Source: Rhizobium sp. CC-YZS058 (GTDB lineage Bacteria > Pseudomonadota > Alphaproteobacteria > Rhizobiales > Rhizobiaceae). Taken from it: DNA of 64,000 bases. The notes under the pieces were generated by a model. That model made no database searches, was not told the origin of the DNA, and saw nothing but the letters and a program-made list of their open reading frames with translations. This document shows positions 17,946 through 26,224 of this stretch, one piece after another (the stretch's first letter is position 1; every line of letters begins with the position of its first letter). Position numbers and translations under genes: made by a program. The stretch is taken from positions 312,501-376,500 of the forward strand of contig NZ_JAYESJ010000001.1 of assembly GCF_034720595.1 (NCBI RefSeq). Reading direction: 5' to 3'.

Positions 17946-18266
17946 ATGTCTATGAAGCTTCTTGCCATTGCCGCCATGACCCTCGGTATGGCCTCTGCCA
18001 CCCCGTCCTTCGCACAGTCCACCATGGCACCTGCCGCCAACAGCAACGGCGATTGCACCCAGGCTCTCGCCGGCGCGACTGACAACACCGCTTGCAACGG
18101 CCTCGGCGCCGATAAGTCCACGACTGGCTCGGTCACCGCACCGGCTGCCGGCGCAATGGCTCCGAATGCAATGGCTCCGAGCCAGGCTGGTTCCAGCTCT
18201 GATTGCCCGACCGTTGCAACGGCTGGCGCCACCGACAACAAGAACTGCACCAACCTGCAGCAGTAA
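17946..18266 (+). CDS. Small secreted protein with an internal two-fold Cys repeat
   Basis: A 106-residue protein with a clear Sec signal peptide (MSMKLLAIAAM...) cleaved after about Ala23 (SFA|Q). The mature part is rich in Ala, Thr, Ser, Asn and Met and contains two copies of a motif: a Asp-Cys pair, then AGATDN, then a Cys and a Leu (Cys37/Cys50 and Cys87/Cys101), separated by a low-complexity Ala-Pro-Met linker. Each copy could hold one disulphide in the periplasm. I do not recognise the family. An upstream stress promoter and a downstream UUCG-loop terminator show a single-gene unit. The start at 17946 follows an AAGGAAGA sequence. Confidence 0.7.
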   Translation: MSMKLLAIAAMTLGMASATPSFAQSTMAPAANSNGDCTQALAGATDNTACNGLGADKSTTGSVTAPAAGAMAPNAMAPSQAGSSSDCPTVATAGATDNKNCTNLQQ

Positions 18267-18306
18267 TCTGCTTGAGACTGTGCAGTCCGTCTCAGACGGC
18301 AGTTTG

Positions 18307-18330
18307 GACCTCGCTTCGGCGAGGTCTTCT
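18307..18330 (+). terminator. Terminator of the secreted repeat protein gene
   Basis: A perfect eight-base stem GACCTCGC / GCGAGGTC closed by a TTCG tetraloop and followed by TTCTCGTTT, 40 bp after the stop codon. Confidence 0.85.
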
Positions 18331-18383
18331 CGTTTATGGCGGCTTGTCGCGCCGGTGGCCTCAGCCGGTCCGCCTTTTCGCCT

Positions 18384-18408
18384 GAAACCTTCCGTCCTAT
18401 TTTCCGTT
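18384..18408 (+). promoter_or_regulatory. Near-consensus EcfG-type promoter before ndh
   Basis: GAAAC (18384-18388), 16 bp, CGTT (18405-18408), one mismatch to the consensus, 32 nt before the ndh start codon. Confidence 0.35.
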
Positions 18409-18440
18409 GGCGGGAGGCACCGGAACGAAAGAGGCGAAGC

Positions 18441-19814
18441 ATGGACAAGAGATCGCTCAGACGAGGCCGCGGCGCCGACCCGCTGGAGGCCGAAAACCCG
18501 ATCGCCGAGCATCGCATCCCCGGGCGCCGACGGGTCGTCATCGTCGGCGGCGGCTTCGGCGGTCTTGCAACGGCCGGAGCGTTGGGCGGCTCCGATGTCG
18601 ACGTCGTGCTGATCGACCGGCGCAATCACAATCTCTTCCAGCCGCTGCTCTACCAAGTGGCCACCGCTGCGCTGTCCCCTGCCGATATCGCCGAGCCGAT
18701 CCGTCGGTCTCTCGGCCGTTTCCGCAACATCCGCATCGTGCTCGGCGAAGTGAACGGCGTCGATGCTGCCGGAAAGCGCGTCCTTCTCGAGGACGGGTCG
18801 AGCATCGATTACGATCAACTCGTGCTCGCCACCGGCTCGGACTACAACTATTTTGGCCATGATGACTGGAAGCGCTTCGCGCCGGGCCTGAAGACGCTGA
18901 ACGAAGCGCGGCGCATCCGCCAGCGCCTGCTTCTCTCCTTCGAGCGGGCCGAGCGCATGCCGGATGGCGCGGCGCGAAGGGCGCTCTTGACCAGTGTCGT
19001 CATCGGCGGGGGACCGACCGGGGTGGAAATGGCCGGTGCGATTTCCGAGCTCGGTCGCTTCATGATCGAGCGCGACTTCCGCGCCATCGCGCCGGAGGAT
19101 CTGCGGGTCATTCTGGTGGAGGCCGGGCCGAAAATCCTGGCCGCCTTCCCCGATCATCTCTCTCGCTATGCGGTCGATTATCTCGGACGGATCGGTGTGG
19201 AGGTCATGACCGGGCATCAGGTGACCGATGTGCGCGAAGATGGCGTCATGATCGGCGAGGCGTTCGTCGCCTCCGGCTCCGTCGTCTGGGGTGCCGGCGT
19301 CAAGGCCTCGCCTGCGGCCCGGTGGCTCGGACTGGAAAACAAGGCGCGCGGCCAGCTTCCGCTCGATCCGACGCTGAAGGTCGAGGGGGTCGACGATATC
19401 TATTCGCTGGGCGATACGGCGTTTCTGAAAGGGGAGGACGACAAGCCCTTGCCGGCGCTGGCGCAGGTTGCCAAGCAGCAGGGGCAATATCTTGGCCGGC
19501 GCCTGCGCGACGAGGTACGCCTTGCCGATCCCACGCCCTTCCGCTTTCGCAATCGCGGCAACACGGCGGTGATCGGCCGCAATGCAGCGATCTTCGATTT
19601 TGGCCGCTGGACCCTGAAGGGCAGGATCGCCTGGCTGCTGTGGGCGCTGGTCCATGTCTACCTGCTGATCAATTTCGAGAAGCGGCTGCTGGTCAGCGTT
19701 CAATGGGTATGGCGCTACATCACTCGCCAGCGCGGCGCGCGTCTGATCGACGAGACCGATCCCGGCAGCGCCGCACCAACGATCGTCAGCGTACGCAAGC
19801 CTTCTTCGGCCTGA
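18441..19814 (+). CDS. ndh: Type II NADH:quinone dehydrogenase (NDH-2)
   Basis: A 457-residue FAD enzyme with two Rossmann motifs: VVIVGGGFGGL (about residues 32-42) for FAD and SVVIGGGPTGVE (about 187-198) for NADH. It also has the NHNLFQPLLYQVAT block typical of NDH-2 and the C-terminal FAD segment IYSLGDTAF. The C-terminal region (about 395-435) is amphipathic to hydrophobic and would attach the protein to the inner face of the membrane. NDH-2 passes electrons from NADH to quinone without pumping protons. The N-terminus carries about 25 extra basic residues. Start at ATG 18441 after GAGGCGAAG. Confidence 0.9.
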   Translation: MDKRSLRRGRGADPLEAENPIAEHRIPGRRRVVIVGGGFGGLATAGALGGSDVDVVLIDRRNHNLFQPLLYQVATAALSPADIAEPIRRSLGRFRNIRIVLGEVNGVDAAGKRVLLEDGSSIDYDQLVLATGSDYNYFGHDDWKRFAPGLKTLNEARRIRQRLLLSFERAERMPDGAARRALLTSVVIGGGPTGVEMAGAISELGRFMIERDFRAIAPEDLRVILVEAGPKILAAFPDHLSRYAVDYLGRIGVEVMTGHQVTDVREDGVMIGEAFVASGSVVWGAGVKASPAARWLGLENKARGQLPLDPTLKVEGVDDIYSLGDTAFLKGEDDKPLPALAQVAKQQGQYLGRRLRDEVRLADPTPFRFRNRGNTAVIGRNAAIFDFGRWTLKGRIAWLLWALVHVYLLINFEKRLLVSVQWVWRYITRQRGARLIDETDPGSAAPTIVSVRKPSSA

Positions 19815-19820
19815 CCCTCC

Positions 19821-19845
19821 GGAACAATGGCTGGCCTCTCGGGTT
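19821..19845 (+). promoter_or_regulatory. EcfG-type promoter before the small membrane pair
   Basis: GGAAC (19821-19825), 16 bp, GGTT (19842-19845), 38 nt before the ATG at 19884. It begins just 7 bp after the ndh stop codon. Confidence 0.65.
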
Positions 19846-19883
19846 GGCTTTGCGAGCGTAAAAGACTTGGGTCAGGAGGCGTC

Positions 19884-20036
19884 ATGCCCGAAAACATCAC
19901 CGTTCTCATCGCCATGGTCATCGTGCTGGTCGTGACCTGTGGCATCATCGGCTACTGGACCCTATCCAGCCGCCGGCCCATGCGCCGGGCCGAGCGCGAG
20001 CGCGCCGGCAGCGAAACCCGTCTCGGCAAAGGATAG
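19884..20036 (+). CDS. Single-pass small membrane protein (50 aa)
   Basis: A 50-residue protein with one transmembrane helix (about residues 5-27, rich in Ile and Val) and a basic tail (RRPMRRAERERAGSE). I do not know a family. The start follows GTCAGGAGG, a strong ribosome-binding sequence. It has its own stress promoter and is followed 3 bp later by a second one-helix protein, so the two form a small operon behind ndh. Confidence 0.6.
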   Translation: MPENITVLIAMVIVLVVTCGIIGYWTLSSRRPMRRAERERAGSETRLGKG

Positions 20037-20039
20037 AGC

Positions 20040-20216
20040 ATGACAGGCGATAGAAGTCGCGAACCCTATATCGCACCCTCGGCCGATGCGCCGCATCAGG
20101 TGAAGAAGAAGGCGATCGCCGGCAAGGGGTTGATCCTCGGCATTGCCTGCTTCGCCGCCGTCATGTTCCTGCTCTATATTTCGGTGGTCATCTATGCCGC
20201 CTACAAGGCCGGCTGA
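20040..20216 (+). CDS. Single-pass small membrane protein (58 aa)
   Basis: A 58-residue protein starting MTGDRSREPY with a hydrophilic N-terminus of about 28 residues containing KKK, one long transmembrane helix (about 30-55: ILGIACFAAVMFLLYISVV) and a short tail ending YKAG. Its ATG lies 3 bp behind the stop of the previous small gene, with GGATAGAGC upstream. No family recognised. Topology by the positive-inside rule places the N-terminus in the cytoplasm. Confidence 0.6.
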   Translation: MTGDRSREPYIAPSADAPHQVKKKAIAGKGLILGIACFAAVMFLLYISVVIYAAYKAG

Positions 20217-20225
20217 GCGGCACTC

Positions 20226-21143
20226 TTATGGATCGGCCCCATCATCCCGCGGGCCGAAGGCCTGGACGCTGGCATACATGCCGGTCGTGCGGAATTCGGT
20301 GGGGCTGGCGCCGAAATAGCGGCGGAAGACCTTGGCGAAATAATTCGGATCGTCGAACCCCGACATCACCGAGATATCCTTGATCGATAGCGGGGCGGCC
20401 TGGGTGAGAAGCCTGGCCGCCCGCTGCAGCCGACGGCGCAGAACGAATTCGGCCGGCGGCAGGCCTTCATTGGCGGCAAACATGCGCGAAAAATGCGCGC
20501 GGCTCAGCCCGGCCACGCGGGCAAGCTCGTCCACCGGCAGCGGTGTCTGCAGGTTCTCCATGATATGGCTGATGACATGCTGCATCGTGCGGTATTCCGG
20601 CCCCTGAACCGGATGTGCGCCGAACACGTCGTCATAAAGCGCCATCGCCGCCTCATAGGCGAGCGCGGACGCCCGCCCCGGCATGTCCGAGCCGCCATGG
20701 ATCAGCCGGTAGGCGCAATCGGCGAGATGTTCGATCGTTTCCGCTTGCAGTTTCAGCACGGGACCGACCGCCTGCAGGATCGCTTGATGGATCCGCAGCG
20801 CCTCCTCGCCATTCATCGACAGCCAGAAGAACTCCCAGCGCTCCCCCGCGCCGAGCCAGTAGCGATGGTTGTGCGGCACCATGACGAGAAGTGTCTCGCC
20901 TGGTCGCACGATGTAGTGTCGCCCTTCGTAACGCAGGTTTCCCCGGCCTGAGAGCGTGTGCTGGAGCACGGTAAAGGGCGTCTGCCCGCGCTTGCGCCCA
21001 TCCCAATCATAGCTGGTCTCGGTGCGCAGCTCATAGCCTGTGCTGGTCGGCATGGTGTGCAGCCGCTGTCGCCCGCGCGGCAGCGAAACCGTGCGCATGA
21101 CCGGTCCACCCTCGCGCAGTTTCTGCAGCACAGAATTACCCAT
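20226..21143 (-). CDS. AraC-family transcriptional regulator, probably of the neighbouring glycosidase gene
   Basis: A 305-residue regulator with an N-terminal cupin sugar-binding domain (LSGRGNLRYEG to RPGETLLVMVPH, about residues 60-110) and a C-terminal pair of helix-turn-helices (VDELARVAGLSRAHFSRMF and IKDISVMSGFDDPNYFAKVFRR, about 215-285). The region before the HTH also has the plan of AraC-type sensors for sugars. It is divergent from the family 4 glycosidase across 187 bp, so alpha-galactoside-responsive control of that gene is likely. I prefer the ATG at 21143 with a GAGAGGGA sequence; an upstream ATG at 21203 adds 20 residues. Confidence 0.85.
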   Translation of the reverse strand: MGNSVLQKLREGGPVMRTVSLPRGRQRLHTMPTSTGYELRTETSYDWDGRKRGQTPFTVLQHTLSGRGNLRYEGRHYIVRPGETLLVMVPHNHRYWLGAGERWEFFWLSMNGEEALRIHQAILQAVGPVLKLQAETIEHLADCAYRLIHGGSDMPGRASALAYEAAMALYDDVFGAHPVQGPEYRTMQHVISHIMENLQTPLPVDELARVAGLSRAHFSRMFAANEGLPPAEFVLRRRLQRAARLLTQAAPLSIKDISVMSGFDDPNYFAKVFRRYFGASPTEFRTTGMYASVQAFGPRDDGADP

Positions 21144-21330
21144 CAAAGCACAATCCCTCTCTATCACCCGCCCTAGATTATACGCATACTGGTCTTCGAA
21201 CACGCAAGGGCGCAGCCGGAACAGCGCGCGGGAGAAGAAGGCGGCGTCCGGGAGGGTATCGGTCTTTTCGACAAGCCACGCGCAAATTTACCCGGCAAAG
21301 AATTTCAAGACCTGAGGAGGTTCCCGGTCC

Positions 21331-22701
21331 ATGAGGAGACAGCCCAAAATCACCTTCATCGGCGCCGGATCGACGGTGTTCATGAAGAACATCATCGGCG
21401 ACGTGCTGCAGCGCCCGGCGCTTGCCGACGCCACCGTTGCATTGATGGACATCAACCCGCAGCGGCTGGAAGAAAGCGACGTGGTGGTGCGCAAGCTCAT
21501 CTCGACGCTTGGCACCAAGGCAACGATCGAGCTGCACGGCGATCAGCGGAAGGCTCTGGAAGGCGCGGATTTCGTCGTGGTCGCCTTCCAGATTGGCGGC
21601 TACGAGCCCTGCACCGTCACCGATTTCGAGGTGCCGAAGAAGTATGGCCTGCGCCAGACGATCGCGGATACGCTGGGCGTCGGCGGCATCATGCGCGGCC
21701 TTCGCACCGTGCCGCATCTCTGGTCGATCTGCGAGGACATGCTGCAGGTCTGCCCGAACGCCATCATGCTGCAATATGTGAACCCCATGGCGATCAACAC
21801 CTGGGCGATCGCCGAGAAGTACCCGACCATCCGCCAGGTTGGTCTCTGCCACTCCGTGCAAGGCACGGCGATGGAGCTCGCCGAGGATCTGGGCATCCCT
21901 TACGAGGAGATCCGCTACCGCTCGGCCGGCATCAACCACATGGCCTTCTTCCTGAAGTTCGAGCACCGCCAAGCGGACGGCTCCTACCGCGACCTCTACC
22001 CGGATCTCGTCCGCGGCTATCGCGAAGGCCGAGCCCCGAAACCCACCTGGAACCCGCGCTGCCCGAACAAGGTGCGCTATGAAATGCTGACGCGACTCGG
22101 CTACTTCGTCACCGAAAGCTCCGAGCACTTCGCCGAATACACGCCCTATTTCATCAAGGAGGGCCGCGAGGACCTGATCGAGAAGTTCGGCATTCCGCTC
22201 GACGAATATCCCAAGCGCTGCATCGAGCAGGTGGAGAAGTGGAAGGGTCAGGCGGAGGCCTATCGCTCGGCCGAAAAAATCGTGGTCAAGCCATCGAAGG
22301 AATATGCGTCCTCGATCATCAACTCGGTCTGGACCGGCGAGCCGTCGGTCGTCTACGGCAATCTTCGCAACAATGGCTGCATCACCTCGCTGCCGGACAG
22401 TTGCGCCGTGGAAGTGCCCTGCCTGGTGGACGAGAACGGAATCCAGCCGACCTCTATCGGTGCCCTGCCGCCGCAGCTCACTGCGCTGATGCGCACCAAC
22501 ATCAATGTGCAGGAGCTGACGGTCGCTGCCCTGATGACGGAGAACCGCGAGCACCTCTATCACGCCGCGATGATGGACCCGCATACCGCCGCCGAGCTCG
22601 ATCTCGACCAGATCTGGTCCTTGGTCGATGATCTGCTGATCGCCCATGATCCGTGGATTCCGCAATGGGCGCGGATCGGTCGGAAGGTACGGGCGGCCTG
22701 A
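21331..22701 (+). CDS. melA: Glycoside hydrolase family 4 alpha-galactosidase/alpha-glucosidase
   Basis: A 456-residue GH4 enzyme. The N-terminus ITFIGAGSTVF is the NAD-binding motif; Cys173 (GLCHSVQG) and His203 (GINHMAF) are the conserved Mn ligands; NPMAINTWA is the substrate loop. GH4 enzymes use NAD and a divalent metal to cleave glycosides by a transient oxidation of C3, unlike ordinary glycosidases. Similarity to MelA favours alpha-galactosides such as melibiose, but alpha-glucosides are possible. It has GAGGAGG upstream. No transporter lies next to it; ABC genes are elsewhere in the window but for other substrates. Confidence 0.9.
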   Translation: MRRQPKITFIGAGSTVFMKNIIGDVLQRPALADATVALMDINPQRLEESDVVVRKLISTLGTKATIELHGDQRKALEGADFVVVAFQIGGYEPCTVTDFEVPKKYGLRQTIADTLGVGGIMRGLRTVPHLWSICEDMLQVCPNAIMLQYVNPMAINTWAIAEKYPTIRQVGLCHSVQGTAMELAEDLGIPYEEIRYRSAGINHMAFFLKFEHRQADGSYRDLYPDLVRGYREGRAPKPTWNPRCPNKVRYEMLTRLGYFVTESSEHFAEYTPYFIKEGREDLIEKFGIPLDEYPKRCIEQVEKWKGQAEAYRSAEKIVVKPSKEYASSIINSVWTGEPSVVYGNLRNNGCITSLPDSCAVEVPCLVDENGIQPTSIGALPPQLTALMRTNINVQELTVAALMTENREHLYHAAMMDPHTAAELDLDQIWSLVDDLLIAHDPWIPQWARIGRKVRAA

Positions 22702-22776
22702 TGCTTCGGGCAGCCCGCGCGGCGGCCCGTTTCTTTGGTGCGGCACCCTCCCGAGGCCTTTGCGCCAGCCGTGCCC

Positions 22777-22811
22777 GCCCCGGGCTGCGCCCAGTCTGCG
22801 CAGCCCGGGGC
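22777..22811 (+). terminator. Long GC-rich hairpin after the glycosidase gene
   Basis: A perfect 14-base stem (GCCCCGGGCTGCGC and its complement) with a seven-base loop, 75 bp after the stop codon. There is only a short CCCTTTG tail, so it may work as a terminator or as a 3'-end-stabilising structure. Confidence 0.65.
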
Positions 22812-22888
22812 CCTTTGCCCGCCGCAAACGGGTTACCCCTTCGCCCGCGTCGCGTGCTATAGGCCTCGGACGCAAATGGCGGAGCAGC

Positions 22889-23536
22889 ATGCGCATGGGA
22901 AAGACGATCCATTTCCGGCTGGCGGTCGGCGCCCTGATCTGGTTCGCTGCCCTTGCGCATGCTGGCTTGGCGCAGGCGGATCCAGTCAGGACCGGCCAGG
23001 CCCAGGCGGGCGGGACGATCACGGAGGTGGTCGAAACCTACCGGATCCGCGGCAAGACCGGCGCCGAACTCTATGCCTCGATCGGCGAAAACGGTCCGCA
23101 GCTCGGGCCGCGCCGGGCCATCGCGCATACGCGCTTCAAGCTCACCTGGCGGCGGGACTATCAAAGGCGCGAAACCGATTGCGTGCTCGCCTCCGCCGTG
23201 CCGCGGCTCGTCATCATCACCACGTTGCCGAAACCTGCCGGCTCGCTGCCACCCGACGTGGCGAAGAGTTGGGATCGCTTCATTACCGGAATCCGCGCCC
23301 ATGAGGCCGTGCACGGCACCTATGTGCGCACCCTGCTCGCCGAGATCGAAACCGCCACCATCGGCCTTACCCAGCCGAACGATCCCGGCTGCACGGTGAT
23401 CAAGACCGAAATGACCAAACGTCTCGGCGCCATCTCGGATGCGCGCAAGACCAAGGACCGCGCCTTCGACCAGGCGGAGATGAGCGAAGGCGGCACGGTG
23501 CACCAGCTGGTGCTGGCGCTGGTCAACGGCCCGTAA
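22889..23536 (+). CDS. DUF922 putative zinc-dependent periplasmic peptidase
   Basis: A 215-residue protein with an N-terminal signal sequence (about residues 10-32, ending GLAQA) and a DUF922 domain. The motif HEAVHGTY near residue 138 has the HExxH arrangement of zinc metallopeptidases, which gave the family its predicted protease label. The two ends of the domain (TYRIRGKTGAELYASI and the AFD...EM tail) fit the family. The natural substrate is unknown. The gene end overlaps by 14 bp with the convergent phosphatase gene. Confidence 0.78.
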   Translation: MRMGKTIHFRLAVGALIWFAALAHAGLAQADPVRTGQAQAGGTITEVVETYRIRGKTGAELYASIGENGPQLGPRRAIAHTRFKLTWRRDYQRRETDCVLASAVPRLVIITTLPKPAGSLPPDVAKSWDRFITGIRAHEAVHGTYVRTLLAEIETATIGLTQPNDPGCTVIKTEMTKRLGAISDARKTKDRAFDQAEMSEGGTVHQLVLALVNGP

Positions 23537-24134
23537 GCGCCTCCAGCGTGGCCGCTGCCGCATCGCTCTCCATCGCCACCCAGTCCGAGACCAGACGCCG
23601 ATCGCTCAAGGAAAAGACGTAGAGATTGCCGCCGCCCGCCGGTTGATCGCCGGCCCGGCTGATCGGCTGGCCGGCAAGATGGCATTTAAGCAGCGTGCCG
23701 ACGCCGCCATGGCCAATGAAGGCGAGCGGAATGGTGGGGTCATGCCTGTCGAGGACGCGGCTCACCGCAGTCACGATGCGGCGCTGCGCATCGGCGGCCG
23801 TCTCCCAGCCTTCAAAGCTCCGCTCAGGATGGGCAAAGAACCAGTCGGCGGCCGCCTCGAAGGCGGCAGGGTCCAAAAATCCGGTGGCGGAGCGGTCGTT
23901 CTCGCCGCTAGACGGCAGGATCTCGACGTCGAGGCCGCTAGCCCCGGCGAGGATCTTGGCCGTCTCCCGCGCCTTGGTTTCCTCGCTTGAAAGAACGCGG
24001 CCGAGCCGGGCGGCCCAGGGGTGGCTGGCTGCGCGCTGCGCCCGCTCTTGTCCCAGCGGCGACAGGCCCCATTGCGGCACCGGCACGGCTGCGTCGATCT
24101 GCACCTGCGGATGGGTAATGTAGAGACCGAACAT
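23523..24134 (-). CDS. Histidine phosphatase-superfamily protein with an altered RHG motif
   Basis: A 203-residue protein of the phosphoglycerate-mutase-like fold: the first strand YITHPQ, the LSPLGQERAQ helix, the SSEETKARETAKIL block, and the second catalytic His in AFIGHGG (about residue 142). In ordinary members the first motif is Arg-His-Gly; here it is Thr-His-Pro, so the nucleophilic His is kept but the Arg that holds the phosphate is missing. The protein could therefore be a slow phosphatase or have another substrate. It may be cotranscribed with pmtA, whose stop lies 21 bp upstream. Confidence 0.78.
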   Translation of the reverse strand: MFGLYITHPQVQIDAAVPVPQWGLSPLGQERAQRAASHPWAARLGRVLSSEETKARETAKILAGASGLDVEILPSSGENDRSATGFLDPAAFEAAADWFFAHPERSFEGWETAADAQRRIVTAVSRVLDRHDPTIPLAFIGHGGVGTLLKCHLAGQPISRAGDQPAGGGNLYVFSLSDRRLVSDWVAMESDAAAATLEALTGR

Positions 24135-24155
24135 CCGCGCCTTTCCGCCGGCTTG

Positions 24156-24749
24156 TCAGTGGGTCTTGCGGTAGACCCAGAGCTGTGCCGGGGGAATATT
24201 GCGCATGACGAAGTCGAAATGGGCGGTGTGATAGCGATCCGGCATGGGCACGACCGGAGAGCGGGGGCCGTAGGAGATCTGGATCACCGGACGGCCGACC
24301 GGGATGCGCGCCAAGAGGTCCTCGATCAGCGATACGCGGCGATGCATGGGGAAGTTCAGAAGCGGTACGGCGGAGATGACGCAGTCGAAGGTCTGGTTCG
24401 CCTGCGCGCCGAGGCTGCGCTTCAGGTCGAAGGCATCGCCATTGACGAAGTTGACGCCCGGAAAATTGACCAGCAGCTGGTGGTAGAAGTCGCTCGAATA
24501 TTCGACCGAAGTCAGCTGGTCCGGGGCGATGCCGCGGTCGAGGATCGCCTTCGTAATGACGCCGGTGCCCGGCCCAAGCTCCAGAACCGGAAGGCCGGAA
24601 TGCGGATCGGCGACGCTGGCCATGCGCCGTGCGGTGATTGCGGAGGTGGGCAGAACGGCGCCCACGGCCCGCATATTGCTTCGCCAGCCCTGGAAGAAGC
24701 GGATTTCCTCATCGAATTTCCGCCCGATACGCTCTTTCAAACGCAACAT
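24156..24749 (-). CDS. pmtA: Phosphatidylethanolamine N-methyltransferase PmtA
   Basis: A 197-residue soluble SAM-dependent methyltransferase of the rhizobial Pmt type. The AdoMet motif VLELGPGTGVIT is at about residues 55-66, and the N-terminal helix LKERIGRKFDEEIRFFQGW is characteristic of PmtA, where an amphipathic helix binds anionic lipids. It converts phosphatidylethanolamine by three methylations to phosphatidylcholine, a major membrane lipid in these plant-associated bacteria. It lies next to dnaN and upstream of the phosphatase-like gene on the same strand. Confidence 0.88.
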   Translation of the reverse strand: MLRLKERIGRKFDEEIRFFQGWRSNMRAVGAVLPTSAITARRMASVADPHSGLPVLELGPGTGVITKAILDRGIAPDQLTSVEYSSDFYHQLLVNFPGVNFVNGDAFDLKRSLGAQANQTFDCVISAVPLLNFPMHRRVSLIEDLLARIPVGRPVIQISYGPRSPVVPMPDRYHTAHFDFVMRNIPPAQLWVYRKTH

Positions 24750-24889
24750 ACGCTTCTCCGATTCGCCGCTTCATGCGGCGCCTGATCAGACATTCGCCGC
24801 ATAATGCGACGAAAGCAAGCCTGTCTGCGGCATTGGTTCTTGCTGCTCTGCGCCTTTACTCCTGCTGTTCCTGCTTTTCAAGATGCGGC

Positions 24890-26008
24890 TTATACGCGCA
24901 TCGGCATCAGCACGTAGAGCGCATCCTCACTGGCGAGATCGCGCACGAGCGTCGGCGAGCCGGGGTCGGCCAGCATGAACACGGCCTCGGAGCCGGAGAG
25001 CTGGGCGGTGATATCGAGCAGATATTTGGCGTTGAAGCCGATCTCCAGCGGGTCGTGCTCGTAGCCGACCGCCAGTTCTTCCGTGGCGCTGCCGGAATCC
25101 GGATTGTTGACCGTCAGCGTCAGCTGCCCGTCGTTCAGCGCCAGCTTCACGGCGCGGCCGCGCTCGGAGGAAATGGTGGAGACGCGGTCGACGGCTTGCG
25201 CAAAGGACTGGCAATCGATCTTGAGCTCCTTGTCGTTGTTGGCCGGGATCACCCGCTGGTAATCGGGGAAGGTGCCGTCGATCAGCTTGGAGGTCATGAC
25301 GATCGAGCCGATGGTGAGCCGGATCTTCGCATCCGAAAGCTCGACACCGACGACGAGCTCCGGATCGTCCACCAGCTTCTGCAGCTCGCCCACCGTCTTG
25401 CGCGGAATGATGATGCCCGGCATCCCCTCCGACCCGGACGGCGCCTCCAGCTCGGCGCGCGCGAGGCGGTGGCCGTCGGTGGCAACGGCACGCAGCTTCA
25501 GCGCACCCTTGCTCTCGATCGTGTGGATATAGATGCCGTTCAGATAATAGCGTGTCTCCTCGGTCGAGATCGCGAACTGCGTCCGGTCGATCAGCATCTT
25601 CAGCTCCGTCGCCTTCAGCTTGAAGGCATGGCTGAAGGTGCCGGCGGTCAGGTCCGGGAAGTCCGACTGCGGCAGGCACTGCAGTGAGAACTTGGACCGG
25701 CCGGAGGAGACGGTCATGGCCGTGCCCTCGGCATTGGTTGCCAGCCGCACCTCCGAGCCGTCAGGCAGCTTGCGGACGATGTCGTAGAGCAGATGGGCCG
25801 GCACGGTGGTGGCGCCGCCCTGTTCCACCTGGGCGGGCGTCGCCTCGGTGATCTCGAGATCGAGGTCGGTCGCCTTCATGTCCAGGCTTTCGCCTTCGGC
25901 CGAAAGCAGAACGTTGGAGAGGATCGGGATCGTGTTGCGCCGCTCGACCACACGATGCACATGGTTGAGACTTTTCAGGAGGTTGGACCGCTCGATCGTG
26001 ATGCGCAT
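24890..26008 (-). CDS. dnaN: DNA polymerase III beta subunit (sliding clamp)
   Basis: A 372-residue beta clamp, with three repeated clamp domains of about 120 residues. The N-terminus MRITIERSNLLKSL, the block NTIPILSNVLL, and the C-terminus ending YVLMPMRV are all typical. The clamp encircles DNA and gives processivity to Pol III. The start at 26008 is set by the family N-terminus; the frame remains open far upstream without support. As in other Rhizobiales, dnaN is not beside dnaA. It is divergent from rsmI across 216 bp. Confidence 0.97.
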   Translation of the reverse strand: MRITIERSNLLKSLNHVHRVVERRNTIPILSNVLLSAEGESLDMKATDLDLEITEATPAQVEQGGATTVPAHLLYDIVRKLPDGSEVRLATNAEGTAMTVSSGRSKFSLQCLPQSDFPDLTAGTFSHAFKLKATELKMLIDRTQFAISTEETRYYLNGIYIHTIESKGALKLRAVATDGHRLARAELEAPSGSEGMPGIIIPRKTVGELQKLVDDPELVVGVELSDAKIRLTIGSIVMTSKLIDGTFPDYQRVIPANNDKELKIDCQSFAQAVDRVSTISSERGRAVKLALNDGQLTLTVNNPDSGSATEELAVGYEHDPLEIGFNAKYLLDITAQLSGSEAVFMLADPGSPTLVRDLASEDALYVLMPMRV

Positions 26009-26224
26009 GAGATGCTGTCGCTTTCCGTCATGGCCGGCTGGGGGCCGGCAAAACTTGTGAGTGCCTGCCTGGGCGGGATTGGGACGCGCAAATTGGCAGA
26101 AACTACGGCTGCAAAGCAAGAGTCTTGGCCGGCCATGCCAGTTATTCACCGGCGCTTGCGCCTTGCGGATCGGACCGCTCGTGCCGCATAAGGACGGATG
26201 AACTGCAGCGGTGAAGGAGAGCGC

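Noticed and set aside
17880..19703. A 607-codon reverse open frame across ndh and the secreted protein gene
   Set aside because: Antisense shadow of ndh, without motifs.
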